A DNA stretch of 64,000 nt, from the NCBI GenBank assembly GCA_019359355.1, contig JAHHHM010000018.1, forward strand, positions 62,001-126,000, in the 5' to 3' direction. The DNA is from Microcoleus vaginatus WJT46-NPBG5 (GTDB lineage: Bacteria > Cyanobacteriota > Cyanobacteriia > Cyanobacteriales > Oscillatoriaceae). The notes beneath the pieces were generated by a model, which did not search any database, was not told the origin of the DNA, and was given only the letters and a program-made list of their open reading frames with translations. The translations under genes were made by a program, and so were the position numbers. This document shows, piece after piece, positions 8,918-19,083 of the stretch. Positions within the stretch are counted from its first letter, which is position 1, and each line of letters starts with the position of its first letter.

Positions 8918-10429
8918 ATGTCAGGGGAATCACAAACGCCACGGGTTGTTGTCGTAGGTGCCGGCTGGGCGGGTTTGGGGGCGAGTTACCATTTAGCCAG
9001 ACAAGGTTATGATGTGACGCTGCTGGAAGCCGGTGCTTATCCGGGGGGATTGGTTGCCGGCTGGAAAACTGCCGGTGGGCGTTCTGTAGAAGCCGGCATT
9101 CACGGTTTTTGGTATCCTTACAAAAATATTTTTAGCCTGGTTCGGGAATTAGGACTCGATCCTTTTACCCCTTGGACTCGTTCCGCCCAATATTCGCCGG
9201 CGGGTTTAGAGGTTGAGTCGCCGATTTTTCAAAATGAACCGCGACTGCCGACGCCCCTAGGCACTTTTTTATATACACAGTTTAAGCGTTTGCCCCTAGT
9301 TGACCGGCTTTCCGCGCTGCCTTTACTGTATGCGGTGGTGGATTTTGACAATTCTGATGAGGCTTGGCGGCGTTACGATGCGGTAACTGCCCGTGAATTA
9401 TTTAAGCAGTTTGGGGTTTCTGCAAGACTTTATCACGATTCGTTTGAACCAATGTTATTGGTGGGTTTATTCGCACCCGGAGAGCAATGTTCGGCTGCTG
9501 CTGCCCTGGGAATGCTTTATTACTTCATTTTGGCCCACCAACCGGATTTTGATGTCGTGTGGTGCCGGGGAACGGTGGGAGAAAAGATTTTTCGCCCTTG
9601 GTGTGAACGTATTGAGGATGCCGGTGGGCGGATTTTAACTGAGCGACGCGTGAGTGATTTGAAGGTTGATGATGCCGGCAATGTAACGGGTGTTGTGTGC
9701 GGCGATGAGGTGTTTGAGGCGGATGCGGTTATTTTTTCAGTTGGTATCACAGGCATGAAAAAGATTGTTGCCGGCAGCCGGACTTTACAAAGCCGTCCAG
9801 AATTCCAAAATCTTAGCAATTTAAATGGAATTGATGTATTAGCAACCCGGCTGTGGTTTGACCGCAAAATTAACATTCCTCGTCCTTCAAATGCTTGTTT
9901 TGGTTTCGATACAACCACAGGTTGGACATTTTTTGATTTGAATGCACTGCATGATGAGTTTCGAGATGAACCGGGAACGGTTATTGAGGCTGATTTTTAC
10001 CATGCTAATCAATTTTTATCGCTGAGTGATGAGGAAATTGTGTCGAGGGTGCAGCGATATTTAACGACTTGTATTCCTGAATTTGCTGAGGCGAAAGTTA
10101 TCGATAGCAGTGCAATTCGTTTACGGCAAGCGGTGACTCATTTCTTTCCGGGGAGTTATCAGTATTTGCTGCCGGCACAGACAAGTTTTGATAATGTGTT
10201 TATGAGTGGAGATTGGGTTATCACGCGTCACGGTTCGTGGTCACAGGAAAAAGCCTATGTGACAGGGTTAGAAGCGGCTAATTTAGTAATTAATAAATTT
10301 GGAATTGGTAGCCATGCAAAAATTGTGTCGGTGGAAGTTGATGAACCGCACATTCAGTTCGCTCGAACTCTTAATAAAACAGTACGAGATTTTAGTCAGA
10401 GTGTTTTACCAAAATTTTGGCTACCCTAG
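8918..10429 (+). CDS. FAD-dependent desaturase-like oxidoreductase
   Basis: The protein has 503 residues. ATG 8918 is preceded by GGAGGA at a good distance. The N-terminal FAD site reads VVVVGAGWAGLGASYHLA with PGGL after it. The C-terminal end has the MSGDW..TRHGSWSQEKAY segment, which resembles the FAD-contacting end of Pds/CrtQ-type carotene desaturases and amine oxidases. It belongs to the NAD(P)/FAD amine-oxidase superfamily; the substrate is not identifiable, with a carotenoid or another hydrophobic compound likely. A 2Fe-2S ferredoxin gene follows 165 bases downstream in the same direction and could be its electron partner (inference). Confidence 0.75.
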   Translation: MSGESQTPRVVVVGAGWAGLGASYHLARQGYDVTLLEAGAYPGGLVAGWKTAGGRSVEAGIHGFWYPYKNIFSLVRELGLDPFTPWTRSAQYSPAGLEVESPIFQNEPRLPTPLGTFLYTQFKRLPLVDRLSALPLLYAVVDFDNSDEAWRRYDAVTARELFKQFGVSARLYHDSFEPMLLVGLFAPGEQCSAAAALGMLYYFILAHQPDFDVVWCRGTVGEKIFRPWCERIEDAGGRILTERRVSDLKVDDAGNVTGVVCGDEVFEADAVIFSVGITGMKKIVAGSRTLQSRPEFQNLSNLNGIDVLATRLWFDRKINIPRPSNACFGFDTTTGWTFFDLNALHDEFRDEPGTVIEADFYHANQFLSLSDEEIVSRVQRYLTTCIPEFAEAKVIDSSAIRLRQAVTHFFPGSYQYLLPAQTSFDNVFMSGDWVITRHGSWSQEKAYVTGLEAANLVINKFGIGSHAKIVSVEVDEPHIQFARTLNKTVRDFSQSVLPKFWLP

Positions 10430-10594
10430 AACTAATCAAACTCATGTTGGTAGAAGTGAGGGAACTATATTCTAAATTGCTTTCAGATGGCCCTACATTC
10501 AAATGAACAATTTTTTTTAGCATCAGTGAGCTGCATTTGTAGCATTTGAGAGTTATGCTGGAAAAGAGATAAGTTGTTCAAATATCTTCCTGAA

Positions 10595-10936
10595 ATGGCA
10601 GTTTATCAAGTCCGGCTTGTAAATCCCACGCTTAAACTTGATCGCACAATTTCTGTACCAGACGATCAATACATCCTGGATATGGCTGAAGACGCCGGTA
10701 TCCGTTTGCCGGCTGGATGCAAACAAGGTGAATGTTCTGCTTGTGTGGCAAAATTGATCAATGGTAAAGTGGATCAAAGTGAGCAAAAGTTTCTGCGTCC
10801 ATCTGAAATAGAAGCCGGTTATACGATTACTTGTGTGGCGTACCCGCTTTCAGATTGCACTCTGGAAACTCACCAAGAACAAGTGTTATATAAAGCGTCT
10901 CTTTACTATAAATCTGATAAAGAGTCAGGTGAGTAA
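10595..10936 (+). CDS. plant-type 2Fe-2S ferredoxin
   Basis: The protein has 113 residues from ATG 10595; the in-frame TTG at 10574 would add seven unconserved residues. The cluster motif reads CKQGECSAC (C-x4-C-x2-C), with the fourth cysteine in TITCVAY about 30 residues later. It is longer than the photosynthetic PetF (about 98 residues) and has a C-terminal extension (SLYYKSDKESGE). It is therefore a divergent ferredoxin, probably for a dedicated partner rather than the main photosystem I acceptor. It follows the flavoenzyme gene. Confidence 0.88.
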   Translation: MAVYQVRLVNPTLKLDRTISVPDDQYILDMAEDAGIRLPAGCKQGECSACVAKLINGKVDQSEQKFLRPSEIEAGYTITCVAYPLSDCTLETHQEQVLYKASLYYKSDKESGE

Positions 10937-11024
10937 TGTTGTAAGTTTTGGCAATTTTAATTTTAGAAGGGACGCGATTTTTGAATAAAAAATTGAAATG
11001 AGGAGAGAAACGAAGAAAGTGGAA

Positions 11025-11468
11025 ATGAATCGATTATTATACGAGAACTCAGTTTCATACCAAGGACATTTAATTATCCCGTTTGTTTTTGGGATGGCTG
11101 ATGGACAAGCGATTTACTCCTATACCTTACTTTCAGAATTAGGATACAAAGGCAAATTTCATAAATTTCAAAATCCTGCCGGCATCTATTCTGATAGCAT
11201 TGAGACTATTCTTGAGGTTGCCAAAGAACATCTTGATAATAATTCAGATGTAACAAGTCAGATGGATGCTTTTAAATCTCGATATACTTATCAAAATAAT
11301 TTAATCATCGTTTACCAACTTGCAGATAAATATTTTTACGATCATTATAAACCTGATAGCTTAAATAACGTTGCAGCACCCAAAATTTTTGCAACTGAAT
11401 CCGACTGTATTCACTGGATCAAGCAAGGACTCGATCGTTCTAAAGCCAGTTCAGGTTTTGAAGTTTAA
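11025..11468 (+). CDS. conserved hypothetical protein
   Basis: The protein has 147 residues if it starts at ATG 11025, where a purine-rich stretch (GAAGAAAGTGG) precedes the codon. An in-frame ATG at 10998 would add nine residues that merely translate that stretch. It is soluble and rich in Tyr, Asn and Asp. The start (NRLLYENSVSYQGHLIIPFV) and a C-terminal segment with FATESDCIHWIKQGL suggest a compact alpha/beta domain. No catalytic motif or family is recognised. It lies downstream of the ferredoxin gene on the same strand, 88 bases away. Confidence 0.6.
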   Translation: MNRLLYENSVSYQGHLIIPFVFGMADGQAIYSYTLLSELGYKGKFHKFQNPAGIYSDSIETILEVAKEHLDNNSDVTSQMDAFKSRYTYQNNLIIVYQLADKYFYDHYKPDSLNNVAAPKIFATESDCIHWIKQGLDRSKASSGFEV

Positions 11469-11561
11469 GAGCTAAATTAGGGATTTTTATATTTTTTGAA
11501 ACACAGAGAAATAAAGAAATAGAGGGTTTCGCAGTCAAAACTTAATTTTAGACATCAAGGT

Positions 11562-11624
11562 TGCCGGTGATCTGCTCAATCTTGTCTTACAGCATCGGTT
11601 TGCGATTGAGAAGAATCACCGGCA
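11562..11624. terminator. two-stem inverted repeat between convergent genes
   Basis: TGCCGGTGAT (11562-11571) pairs exactly with ATCACCGGCA (11615-11624). Inside it CTCAATC (11575-11581) pairs with GATTGAG (11604-11610). The structure lies between genes converging from both sides, so a bidirectional terminator is likely. No clean T-run follows, so a repeat element is an alternative. Confidence 0.55.
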
Positions 11625-11631
11625 TCTCCGA

Positions 11632-11916
11632 TTATTTGGATTTTGCTCGCGCTTGTTTAACCATTTCAATCAGAGTATGGTGCGCGTCTTCAGCACTTTC
11701 TAAGACATGATCAAACTCAACTCGCACCGGCACAGACGCATCATTGACTTGTGCGGTTAAATTCATGCCATGCGGATCAATTGAAACCATTTCTGCCGCT
11801 GTCGCCTCCGGAGAACCGCCAAATGCTTGAGCGTAGAGAACGACAGCATTTGCATGATCTTCGTTCATGTGGGCGCAAATACGTTCGCTTACTTCAGGCG
11901 TGATTTGTTCAGACAT
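11632..11916 (-). CDS. DUF2470 domain protein (heme-utilisation-like fold)
   Basis: The protein has 94 residues. ATG 11916 is chosen because AAGGAG lies just before it; the in-frame ATG at 11949 has no such site. Almost the whole protein is a DUF2470 domain, with HMNEDHANAVVLYAQ and the MVSIDPHGMNL segment as hallmarks. The domain is found at the end of HugZ-type heme-degrading enzymes and of pyridoxamine-oxidase-like proteins. Stand-alone copies in cyanobacteria and plastids are linked to heme or tetrapyrrole regulation. Function here is inferred from the family only. Confidence 0.82.
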   Translation of the reverse strand: MSEQITPEVSERICAHMNEDHANAVVLYAQAFGGSPEATAAEMVSIDPHGMNLTAQVNDASVPVRVEFDHVLESAEDAHHTLIEMVKQARAKSK

Positions 11917-12015
11917 CAATAAACTCCTTTTATTAAACAATTTTACCATTCAAAATAACTTTTACAAAATGGTAAAATCAAAGCTATTAAACTCCCTATG
12001 CGACAGAATCCAAGG

Positions 12016-12486
12016 TTAGCTCAATCGCGCGGTACATTCCAAAATCAACTTTTGATTGATCAGCGCATGAGGCTGAATTTCTAGCGCTTGTCGAAATGCT
12101 TGAATCGCGGTGGGATAATCTCCTAAAGCTGCATAACATAAACCCATACCGTGAAGTGCGCCAAAATGAATGGGGTTGAGCTTTATGACTTGCCGGCAGT
12201 CGCTAATAGACTGTTTGTACTGTCCTTGCATATAGTAAAGTACAGCCCGCCGGTTCCAAGCTTCCGCAAAATCTGGCTGATCGCCAATCAAGTCTGTCAA
12301 TAAATCTTCTGCTTCAGAAATTTGTCCCGCTTCCAGTAACTTTTGACTGCGTTGAAGGAGTTCCCACCCATACATTCCCTTTTGCATAAACCAGCGATGC
12401 CAGAATTCTTGGGTGGCTTGATCGCGAATCTGTTCATCAGGATTTTTCAAGTCTTCAAGTAACTGATCGATAGATGATTCATTCAT
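12016..12486 (-). CDS. TPR repeat protein
   Basis: The protein has 156 residues with ATG at 12486. An N-terminal region of about 50 residues precedes three TPR units: one with EDLLTDLIGDQPDFAEAWNR, one with SISDCRQVIKLNPIHFGALH, and one with AIQAFRQALEIQPHALI. There is no signal peptide or catalytic motif. It is a small adaptor-type protein with unknown partner. It is oriented with the DUF2470 gene downstream, about 100 bases away, so co-transcription is possible. Confidence 0.78.
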   Translation of the reverse strand: MNESSIDQLLEDLKNPDEQIRDQATQEFWHRWFMQKGMYGWELLQRSQKLLEAGQISEAEDLLTDLIGDQPDFAEAWNRRAVLYYMQGQYKQSISDCRQVIKLNPIHFGALHGMGLCYAALGDYPTAIQAFRQALEIQPHALINQKLILECTARLS

Positions 12487-13178
12487 AGAGGTGTGTTCTT
12501 TTAGGAAATGTTCTATTAGACCAGATTTATTTGATGCTGAACGTTAGTTGAGAATTATTTCAGTCAGGGCATTTCGCTGAGACGGGTTGGGCTTTAAAAA
12601 AATGTCATTTCATAGTTTGGTAACCCAGAAAAGCTAAAACGGCATTGACATACCCTATAGTTTCATTAAAACGGAAATGAATTCAGTCAAGATTTTTCTT
12701 GTTTTGATGTTCCGATAAAAAAGTTAGAATTTCTAGCCTGCCGCAATCACCGGCTGCCGGTCTCAATCGGTATAATTTTAAAATGCCATCAGGTATTCTT
12801 CCCTAGAATTTTACAGACAGCAAAAGAGGAGGTTCCCGTTAGCCAAATCTGTTGCACGCCTCGAAACAACGGTTTCACTTCCTCTGGATCGCACATCTTG
12901 AAAGATAAAGCACCGACTTCTAAATTCTAGCTTTAGGAGGCCGACACTTTTTCCCACGGTGACACCTTTGGGTTTTAACAGCTTAACGATTGCCGTAGAA
13001 CTTGGAATAGGTTTAGATGAGAAACATCCCAACGCGGTAAACTGTTTTAACCGGCTGTTCCCACAGGCGGATTCTATTTGCCTCGCACACCTCACAAACC
13101 CTTCCTTGCTGAGGCGGTTTGCCGGTGATGCTACCTTTATAATCGCTCAAACATCCTGCATTCCTGAAATCGTGCGCT
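12487..13178. other. long spacer before glyS, no supported gene
   Basis: This is a 692-bp divergent spacer. Open frames of 83-94 codons exist on both strands but overlap each other, lack ribosome sites and look like no family. A TATAAT-like hexamer occurs at about 12772 on the plus strand without a convincing -35. No riboswitch fold was recognised. Confidence 0.5.
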
Positions 13179-15344
13179 ATGCCAGCATTTTTATTAGAAG
13201 TCGGTACAGAAGAATTGCCCGCAACCTTTGTCAGTAATGCCATCGAACAATGGCAATCGCGCATTCCGGCGAGTATTGCCGATCATTTCTTGACAAATGA
13301 TTCGATTAATGTATATGCGACGCCCCGGCGCTTAGCCGTATTGATCAAAGGACTGCCGGCACAACAAGCAGATCGAGAAGAAGAAGTCAAAGGACCGCCG
13401 GCAGCCGCAGCCTTCAAAGATGGCAAACCGACGCCGGCAGCCGCAGGATTTGCCAAAAAGCAAGGTGTAGAACTCGATGCCTTGGAAGTTCGCCCCACAG
13501 AAAAAGGCGATTTTGTGTTTGTCCGTAAAAGCATCCCCGGACGTCCCACCCCAGACATTCTCAAGGAACTGGTTTTGCAGTGGATTACCAGTTTAGAAGG
13601 CAAACGCTTAATGCGTTGGGCAGATGGAGATTTAAGATTTCCACGCCCGATCCGCTGGTTGGTGGCACTTCTAGATGAGGTAGTTTTGCCCATTGAATTG
13701 CTGAACAATTCGCAGCCGGTGAAAAGTGATCGGATCTCTTGGGGTCACAGAGTTTTGCACGCCTCCCCAGAGAACAAAGGCAAAATTGAAATTCCCCAAG
13801 CAAGTGATTACGTCGAATGTTTGCGTTCGGCATACGTTGAAGTTGACCCCAATCAGCGGGTTGCTACAATCCAAGCGCAAGTAGAAGCCGCCGCTCAAAA
13901 AGTCGGGGGAGAAGCAGAGATTTCCCCGAATTTATTGCATGAAGTCACCAATTTAGTTGAATGGCCAACAGCCGTTACGGGCAAATTTGATGATGACTTT
14001 TTAATGTTGCCGGCGGAAGTTATAACCACCGTCATGGTTACGCATCAGCGTTATTTCCCAGTCCTAAAAAGCAAAGATTCTACAGAATTACTGCCTTATT
14101 TCATTACAATTTCTAACGGAGATCCGGCCAAATCAGACATTATTGCAACTGGCAACGAGCGCGTGATTCGGGCAAGATTAGCGGATGGTCAATTTTTCTA
14201 TAAAAGCGACCTTGCCGAACCGTTAGAAAGCTATGTACCCCAACTAGAAACCGTTACCTTTCAAGAAGATTTGGGTTCAGTGCGCTATAAAGTTGAGCGG
14301 TTTAGCAAGATTGCTGATTTAATTGCCGAACAACTGCAACTCACAGAAAATGAAGGCAGCCATATTCAACGGGCGGCTTTGCTGTGTAAAGCTGACCTTG
14401 TCACCCAAATGGTCTATGAATTTCCCGAATTGCAAGGGATTATTGGGGAAAAATACGCCCGTGCCGGTGGTGAATCTGAAGCAGTTGCTAAAGCCATTTT
14501 TGAACATTATCTGCCCAGAGGCGCTAACGATATTTTACCGGAAACCCTCACAGGTCAAATCGTTGGAATCGCAGACCGGCTCGATACATTAGTTAGCATT
14601 TTTGGCTTAGGAATGCTGCCCACCGGCTCCTCAGATCCCTTTGCCCTGCGCCGCGCTGCTAATGGCATCATTAACATTACTTGGACAGCAGATTTAACCA
14701 TCGATTTGCAGCAATTGCTAGAACAAACTGCCAGTAATTTTGCTGCCGATCATCCCAAAGCTTCCCCGACAGAATTAATCGAACAATTGCAAGAGTTCTT
14801 TATTCAGCGCATCCGTACTTTATTGCAAGAAGAAAGAGGAATCGATTACGACTTGGTGAATGCTGTTTTGGGAGAAAATGACCCAGAATATACCGAAAGG
14901 GCATTAACTGATTTATTAGATGTGCGCGATCGCGCTCTATTCCTCCAAGAAATTCGCAACAACGGCAAGCTAGATGAAATTTACGAAACAGTCAACCGTT
15001 CCGCCCGTCTTGCCAAGCAAGGGATTTTAGATACCGCTCAACTGGAACCGGCACCCGTTGTGCGTCCAGAACTTTTCCAAAAACCCTCCGAGCAAACTTT
15101 TTATGATGCAATCACTCAACTTGTTCCGGAAACGAAAGCATCTCAAGAAACACGCAACTATCAACAACTTGTAAACGCCATTGCTGCCATTACACCCACC
15201 GTCAGCACCTTCTTTGATGGGCCGGAAAGTGTATTAGTCATGGATGAAAATTTAGACATCCGAGGCAATCGATTAAATTTGTTAGGATTGCTGCGAAATC
15301 ACGCTCGTATTTTAGCAGATTTTGGCGCAATCGTCAAAGGGTAA
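13179..15344 (+). CDS. glyS: glycyl-tRNA synthetase beta subunit
   Basis: The protein has 721 residues with ATG at 13179. It starts [18 protein letters not shown], the hallmark of the GlyRS beta chain. The tRNA_edit/HD-like core contains [18 protein letters not shown] and the C-terminal DALR-type anticodon-binding region ends with [16 protein letters not shown]. The beta chain binds tRNA-Gly and works with GlyQ in an alpha2beta2 enzyme. The glyQ gene is not in this window, as is usual for cyanobacteria, where the two genes are separate. Length is normal for the family. Confidence 0.96.
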   Translation: MPAFLLEVGTEELPATFVSNAIEQWQSRIPASIADHFLTNDSINVYATPRRLAVLIKGLPAQQADREEEVKGPPAAAAFKDGKPTPAAAGFAKKQGVELDALEVRPTEKGDFVFVRKSIPGRPTPDILKELVLQWITSLEGKRLMRWADGDLRFPRPIRWLVALLDEVVLPIELLNNSQPVKSDRISWGHRVLHASPENKGKIEIPQASDYVECLRSAYVEVDPNQRVATIQAQVEAAAQKVGGEAEISPNLLHEVTNLVEWPTAVTGKFDDDFLMLPAEVITTVMVTHQRYFPVLKSKDSTELLPYFITISNGDPAKSDIIATGNERVIRARLADGQFFYKSDLAEPLESYVPQLETVTFQEDLGSVRYKVERFSKIADLIAEQLQLTENEGSHIQRAALLCKADLVTQMVYEFPELQGIIGEKYARAGGESEAVAKAIFEHYLPRGANDILPETLTGQIVGIADRLDTLVSIFGLGMLPTGSSDPFALRRAANGIINITWTADLTIDLQQLLEQTASNFAADHPKASPTELIEQLQEFFIQRIRTLLQEERGIDYDLVNAVLGENDPEYTERALTDLLDVRDRALFLQEIRNNGKLDEIYETVNRSARLAKQGILDTAQLEPAPVVRPELFQKPSEQTFYDAITQLVPETKASQETRNYQQLVNAIAAITPTVSTFFDGPESVLVMDENLDIRGNRLNLLGLLRNHARILADFGAIVKG

Positions 15345-15392
15345 GGCAAGTTTTCTGTAGCGTTTCTTAATGTTCTAACGAGGTGAAGAAAG

Positions 15393-15638
15393 ATGAGTCT
15401 CAAAGATATGCGGACCTTGTCCAAAAACCCAAGAATCGTAACTTTACTGTGTACTCTCTTTCTCGGCTCGATGGAAATTATCTTGTGGAAAATAATTGGA
15501 ACTCCTGCCGTGCTAATTTTCGTGAGTGTATTGACCTTGCTAACATTTTGTTCTCAGTTTTATCTGGTGGCAACTTTAGCAAAAGAAATTGTCCAGTTGC
15601 ATGAAAAAATAGAGAATCAGGGGAGACGCATTTCTTGA
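15393..15638 (+). CDS. small two-TM membrane protein
   Basis: The protein has 81 residues. ATG 15393 is preceded by GAGGTG at a fitting distance. Two hydrophobic stretches (about residues 15-33 and 38-62) form a hairpin in the membrane. They are followed by a short charged tail, KEIVQLHEKIENQGRRIS, that looks helical. It sits 48 bases after glyS. An overlapping frame from 15383 lacks these features and is rejected. Function unknown. Confidence 0.6.
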   Translation: MSLKDMRTLSKNPRIVTLLCTLFLGSMEIILWKIIGTPAVLIFVSVLTLLTFCSQFYLVATLAKEIVQLHEKIENQGRRIS

Positions 15639-15842
15639 AAGTTTGTCGGCATTATTTGGATATCATGCCGGCATTTGAGCATATTCTGAGATGAGAAAAC
15701 TCTGAATCCGCTAATTCCCTAATCTCGACTCATTCCCAAAATCATCACAGATGCAATTTTATCCGTGGGAGCGTGGTGGTTTTGTTCGCTATCTGGACGG
15801 TAAGATAAAGTTTACTCAATCAGGGAAATCCTTAAACTAGCT

Positions 15843-17213
15843 ATGCCCATCGCTCACGTCATCGGACTTGGAAAATCGGGAATTGCTGCCGCACGACTGC
15901 TAAAACGGGAAGGTTGGCAGGTGACAGTGAGCGATCGCAGTAATTCTGAAACCCTGCAAGAACAGCAACAGCAGCTTGCACCTGATGAAATTCCAGTGCT
16001 ACTGGGCTATTCCTTTGACCCAGATAATCCAGACAACCGGCCTCAGCTTGTTGTCGTCAGTCCCGGCGTCCCTTGGGATGCACCGGCATTAGTTCGCGCC
16101 AGAGAACTTGGCATCGAAACGATTGGCGAGATGGAACTGGCTTGGCGCTATCTCCAGGCGTCCCCCTGGGTAGCAGTCACCGGCACAAACGGCAAAACCA
16201 CCACAACCGCCCTGATTGCCGCCATTTTCCAAGCTGCCGGTTTCAACGCCCCCGCCTGTGGCAACATCGGCTATGCCGCCTGCGAATTGGCTTTGCAAGA
16301 AACGCCTCCAAATTGGGTAATCGCCGAAATCAGCAGCTATCAAATTGAATCTTCCCCTTCAATCGCGCCCCGCATTGGAGTTTGGACAACGTTTACCCCG
16401 GATCATCTCAGCCGGCATAAAACCTTAGAAAATTACTTCAATATCAAAGCCCATCTCCTCAACCAATCTCAGCAGCAAGTAATCAACGGAGACGATCCTT
16501 ACTTGCGCCAAAATACTCCGCAACGCTGGCCAAACATTTGCTGGACAAGTGTTAAAGGCCAAGCCGAATTTATCAGTGATTATAGTTGGTCAGCCTACAT
16601 TGAAGATGGCTGGGTTGTAGCGCTGGGTGAACCTGTGTTGCCGGCAGCCTCATTGCGAATGGTTGGGGAACACAACTTGCAAAATTTGTTAATGGCAGTG
16701 GCGGCAGCACGTTTAGCCGGCATTGAGAAAGAAGCCATTGCCCGTGCTATTGCTACTTTTCCGGGCGTTTCCCACCGGCTGGAACACATCTGCACGTTTA
16801 ATGGTGTTGACTTTATTAATGACAGTAAAGCCACGAATTATGATGCTGCTGAAGTTGGACTCTCTGCTGTCCAAGCACCGGCAATTTTAATCGCTGGGGG
16901 AGAAGCCAAAGCCGGTGATGATGCCGGCTGGATGAAAATAATTCAAACGAAAGCCGCAGCCGTTTTGCTTATTGGTAGCGCTGCCAGTGCGTTTGGCAAA
17001 CGCTTGGAGGAAATTCATCATCCCCGCTACGAAATTGTGGAAACGATGGAACGTGCGGTTCCTAGGGCTGCTGAATTAGCCGCACAATTAGGAGCTAAAG
17101 TTGTTTTGCTTTCGCCGGCTTGTGCGAGTTTTGATCAGTATCAAAATTTCGAGCAACGCGGCGATCATTTCCGCCAAATGTGTCTGGAAGTGATGCAAAC
17201 GCCAAAGGAATAA
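15843..17213 (+). CDS. murD: UDP-N-acetylmuramoylalanine--D-glutamate ligase
   Basis: The protein has 456 residues with ATG at 15843. The N-terminal domain begins with a Rossmann-like [13 protein letters not shown]. The ATP site [12 protein letters not shown] lies near residue 115, the Mur-ligase segment FTPDHLSRH near residue 185, and the C-terminal ligase domain carries FINDSKATN and [10 protein letters not shown]. MurD adds D-glutamate to UDP-MurNAc-L-Ala in the cytoplasm, the second amino-acid step of peptidoglycan synthesis. All family motifs are intact. No other mur gene is adjacent; a PBP2 gene lies 38 kb away. Confidence 0.96.
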   Translation: MPIAHVIGLGKSGIAAARLLKREGWQVTVSDRSNSETLQEQQQQLAPDEIPVLLGYSFDPDNPDNRPQLVVVSPGVPWDAPALVRARELGIETIGEMELAWRYLQASPWVAVTGTNGKTTTTALIAAIFQAAGFNAPACGNIGYAACELALQETPPNWVIAEISSYQIESSPSIAPRIGVWTTFTPDHLSRHKTLENYFNIKAHLLNQSQQQVINGDDPYLRQNTPQRWPNICWTSVKGQAEFISDYSWSAYIEDGWVVALGEPVLPAASLRMVGEHNLQNLLMAVAAARLAGIEKEAIARAIATFPGVSHRLEHICTFNGVDFINDSKATNYDAAEVGLSAVQAPAILIAGGEAKAGDDAGWMKIIQTKAAAVLLIGSAASAFGKRLEEIHHPRYEIVETMERAVPRAAELAAQLGAKVVLLSPACASFDQYQNFEQRGDHFRQMCLEVMQTPKE

Positions 17214-17270
17214 TAGTTTTCTTGTGTTCAAAGAGAGAGAGATTCTATTACTATCCAAAACTTTACCTTT

Positions 17271-17747
17271 ATGGTTCTCACTGTCCATCCTGAGCATCTT
17301 CAAGTTATCTGCAATCATGGGATGAGCGCTTATCCAGAAGAGTGCTGTGGCTTGCTCGTTGGCCGGCTCTTTGATGGCGGTAAAATCTTGGTGGAAGTGT
17401 GGCCGGCAGAAAATGCTTGGTGTGCGGAAGCGTCTCAGGCGGGATCTGGCGAGGACGAATTTACCAAAAAGCGTCGGTATGAAATCCCCCCTCAATTTAT
17501 GTTTGAGGCACAACGGAAAGCACGCGACCTCGATCTGGCAATTATTGGCATCTATCACTCCCACCCCGACAACCCCGCTATTCCCTCTGAGTGTGATCGC
17601 GAATATGCTTGGCCACAATATTCATATATTATTGTCTCTGTTCAACAAGACAAGGCCCAAGACTTACAGAGTTGGAGCCTTGATGATGCCCATCAGTTCC
17701 AGGCAGAAGAGATACTTACCAGCGAACCGACTGAGGTTGAACAATAA
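17271..17747 (+). CDS. M67 family JAMM metallopeptidase
   Basis: The protein has 158 residues with ATG at 17271. The JAMM motif is complete: a conserved Glu in YPEECCGLLVG, then HSHPDNPAIPSECD, which supplies the two His, the Ser and the Asp. Bacterial members (Mec-type) remove amino-acid adducts from sulfur-carrier proteins in cysteine or cofactor synthesis. The next gene, 71 bases on, encodes a MoeB/MoeZ-type activating enzyme with a rhodanese domain, which matches this role. The substrate carrier protein itself is not encoded in the window. Confidence 0.85.
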   Translation: MVLTVHPEHLQVICNHGMSAYPEECCGLLVGRLFDGGKILVEVWPAENAWCAEASQAGSGEDEFTKKRRYEIPPQFMFEAQRKARDLDLAIIGIYHSHPDNPAIPSECDREYAWPQYSYIIVSVQQDKAQDLQSWSLDDAHQFQAEEILTSEPTEVEQ

Positions 17748-17818
17748 CTTTAAAAACCCCACAACACAAAGATCCGAAAGATTTAGATAAGATATTAGTC
17801 TTCTCACTACCGACTGCC

Positions 17819-18991
17819 ATGTTAAACCCGAATCTGGATGAGATCCAGCTGACAAAAGACGAATACGAACGCTACTCGCGCCACCTAATCTTGCCCGAAG
17901 TCGGACTTGAGGGGCAAAAGCGTCTGAAATCCGCCAGCGTGCTGTGCATTGGCACCGGCGGACTCGGTGCGCCGCTGTTACTTTATCTGGCAGCTGCCGG
18001 TGTTGGACGAATTGGCATTGTAGACTTCGACATCGTAGACAGTTCTAATTTGCAACGGCAAGTTATTCACGGCACCTCTTGGGTGGGCAAACCTAAAATT
18101 GAATCCGCCAAAAACCGGATTTTGGAAATTAACCCTAACTGCCAAGTTGACTTGTACGAAACTCGCCTCTCATCTGAGAACGCGCTGGATATCATGAAGC
18201 CCTACGATATCGTGGTGGATGGCACCGATAACTTCCCCACCCGGTATTTAGTCAACGACGCTTGTGTGTTGCTCAATAAGCCCAACGTTTACGGTTCCAT
18301 CTATCGCTTCGAGGGACAGGCAACCGTCTTTAACTACGAAGGTGGCCCTAACTACCGCGATCTTTACCCCGAACCCCCACCACCGGGGATGGTGCCTTCC
18401 TGTGCTGAAGGCGGCGTTTTAGGGATTCTGCCAGGAATTATCGGCGTTATCCAAGCAACAGAAACGATCAAAATCATTCTGAAACAGGGTTCTACTCTCA
18501 GCGGACGGCTGCTGTTGTTTAACGCTTTGGATATGAAGTTCCGGGAACTGAAACTGCGTCCCAATCCTGTGCGCCCTGTAATTGATAAATTAATCGATTA
18601 CGAATTTTTCTGCGGTGTGACTCAAGCCAAGGCAGAGGAGGCTAAGCAACAGATGGAAGTTTCTGAGATGACGGTGGCGGAACTTAAGCAGCTCATTGAG
18701 AGTGGCGCGAGTGACTTTGTGCTGCTGGATGTTCGCAATCCGAATGAGTATGAGATTGCGAAGATTCCCGGATCGGTTTTGGTGCCTTTACCAGATATTG
18801 AACGCGGCGAAGGTGTCGAGAAGGTCAAGCAGTTGCTCAATGGCCACCGGCTGATCGCTCACTGCAAGATGGGTGGGCGTTCTGCAAAGGCTTTAGGCAT
18901 TTTGAAGGATGCCGGCATTGAAGGTACGAATGTCAAAGGCGGGATTACTGCTTGGAGTCGAGAAATCGATCCGTCCGTTCCAGAGTATTAA
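17819..18991 (+). CDS. moeB: MoeB/MoeZ-type adenylyltransferase with rhodanese domain
   Basis: The protein has 390 residues with ATG at 17819. An E1-like ThiF/MoeB domain comes first, with ATP site GTGGLGAPLLLYLAAAG near residue 50 and the VDGTDNFPTRYLVND segment. A rhodanese domain forms the last ~100 residues, with active cysteine in AHCKMGGRSAKAL. Proteins of this build adenylate the C-terminus of ubiquitin-like sulfur carriers (MoaD, ThiS, CysO type) and then transfer sulfur from the rhodanese cysteine. Which carrier is used here cannot be told. It is probably co-transcribed with the JAMM peptidase upstream. Confidence 0.9.
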   Translation: MLNPNLDEIQLTKDEYERYSRHLILPEVGLEGQKRLKSASVLCIGTGGLGAPLLLYLAAAGVGRIGIVDFDIVDSSNLQRQVIHGTSWVGKPKIESAKNRILEINPNCQVDLYETRLSSENALDIMKPYDIVVDGTDNFPTRYLVNDACVLLNKPNVYGSIYRFEGQATVFNYEGGPNYRDLYPEPPPPGMVPSCAEGGVLGILPGIIGVIQATETIKIILKQGSTLSGRLLLFNALDMKFRELKLRPNPVRPVIDKLIDYEFFCGVTQAKAEEAKQQMEVSEMTVAELKQLIESGASDFVLLDVRNPNEYEIAKIPGSVLVPLPDIERGEGVEKVKQLLNGHRLIAHCKMGGRSAKALGILKDAGIEGTNVKGGITAWSREIDPSVPEY

Positions 18992-19083
18992 ACACGGGGG
19001 TGGGGGCGGTTCGCAACTGTTACAGTCGGCGAATGCTTGCCCTAGCCCCTCTCTTAGCCACCGGCAACGGAAAACAGAAGCTT

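Noticed and set aside
13179-13200. Glycine riboswitch before glyS
   Set aside because: The conserved glycine-aptamer core was not found in the leader, and riboswitches usually control glycine cleavage genes rather than glyS.
12811-13264. Overlapping 83-94 codon frames on both strands before glyS
   Set aside because: They overlap each other and glyS, lack ribosome sites and resemble no protein family.
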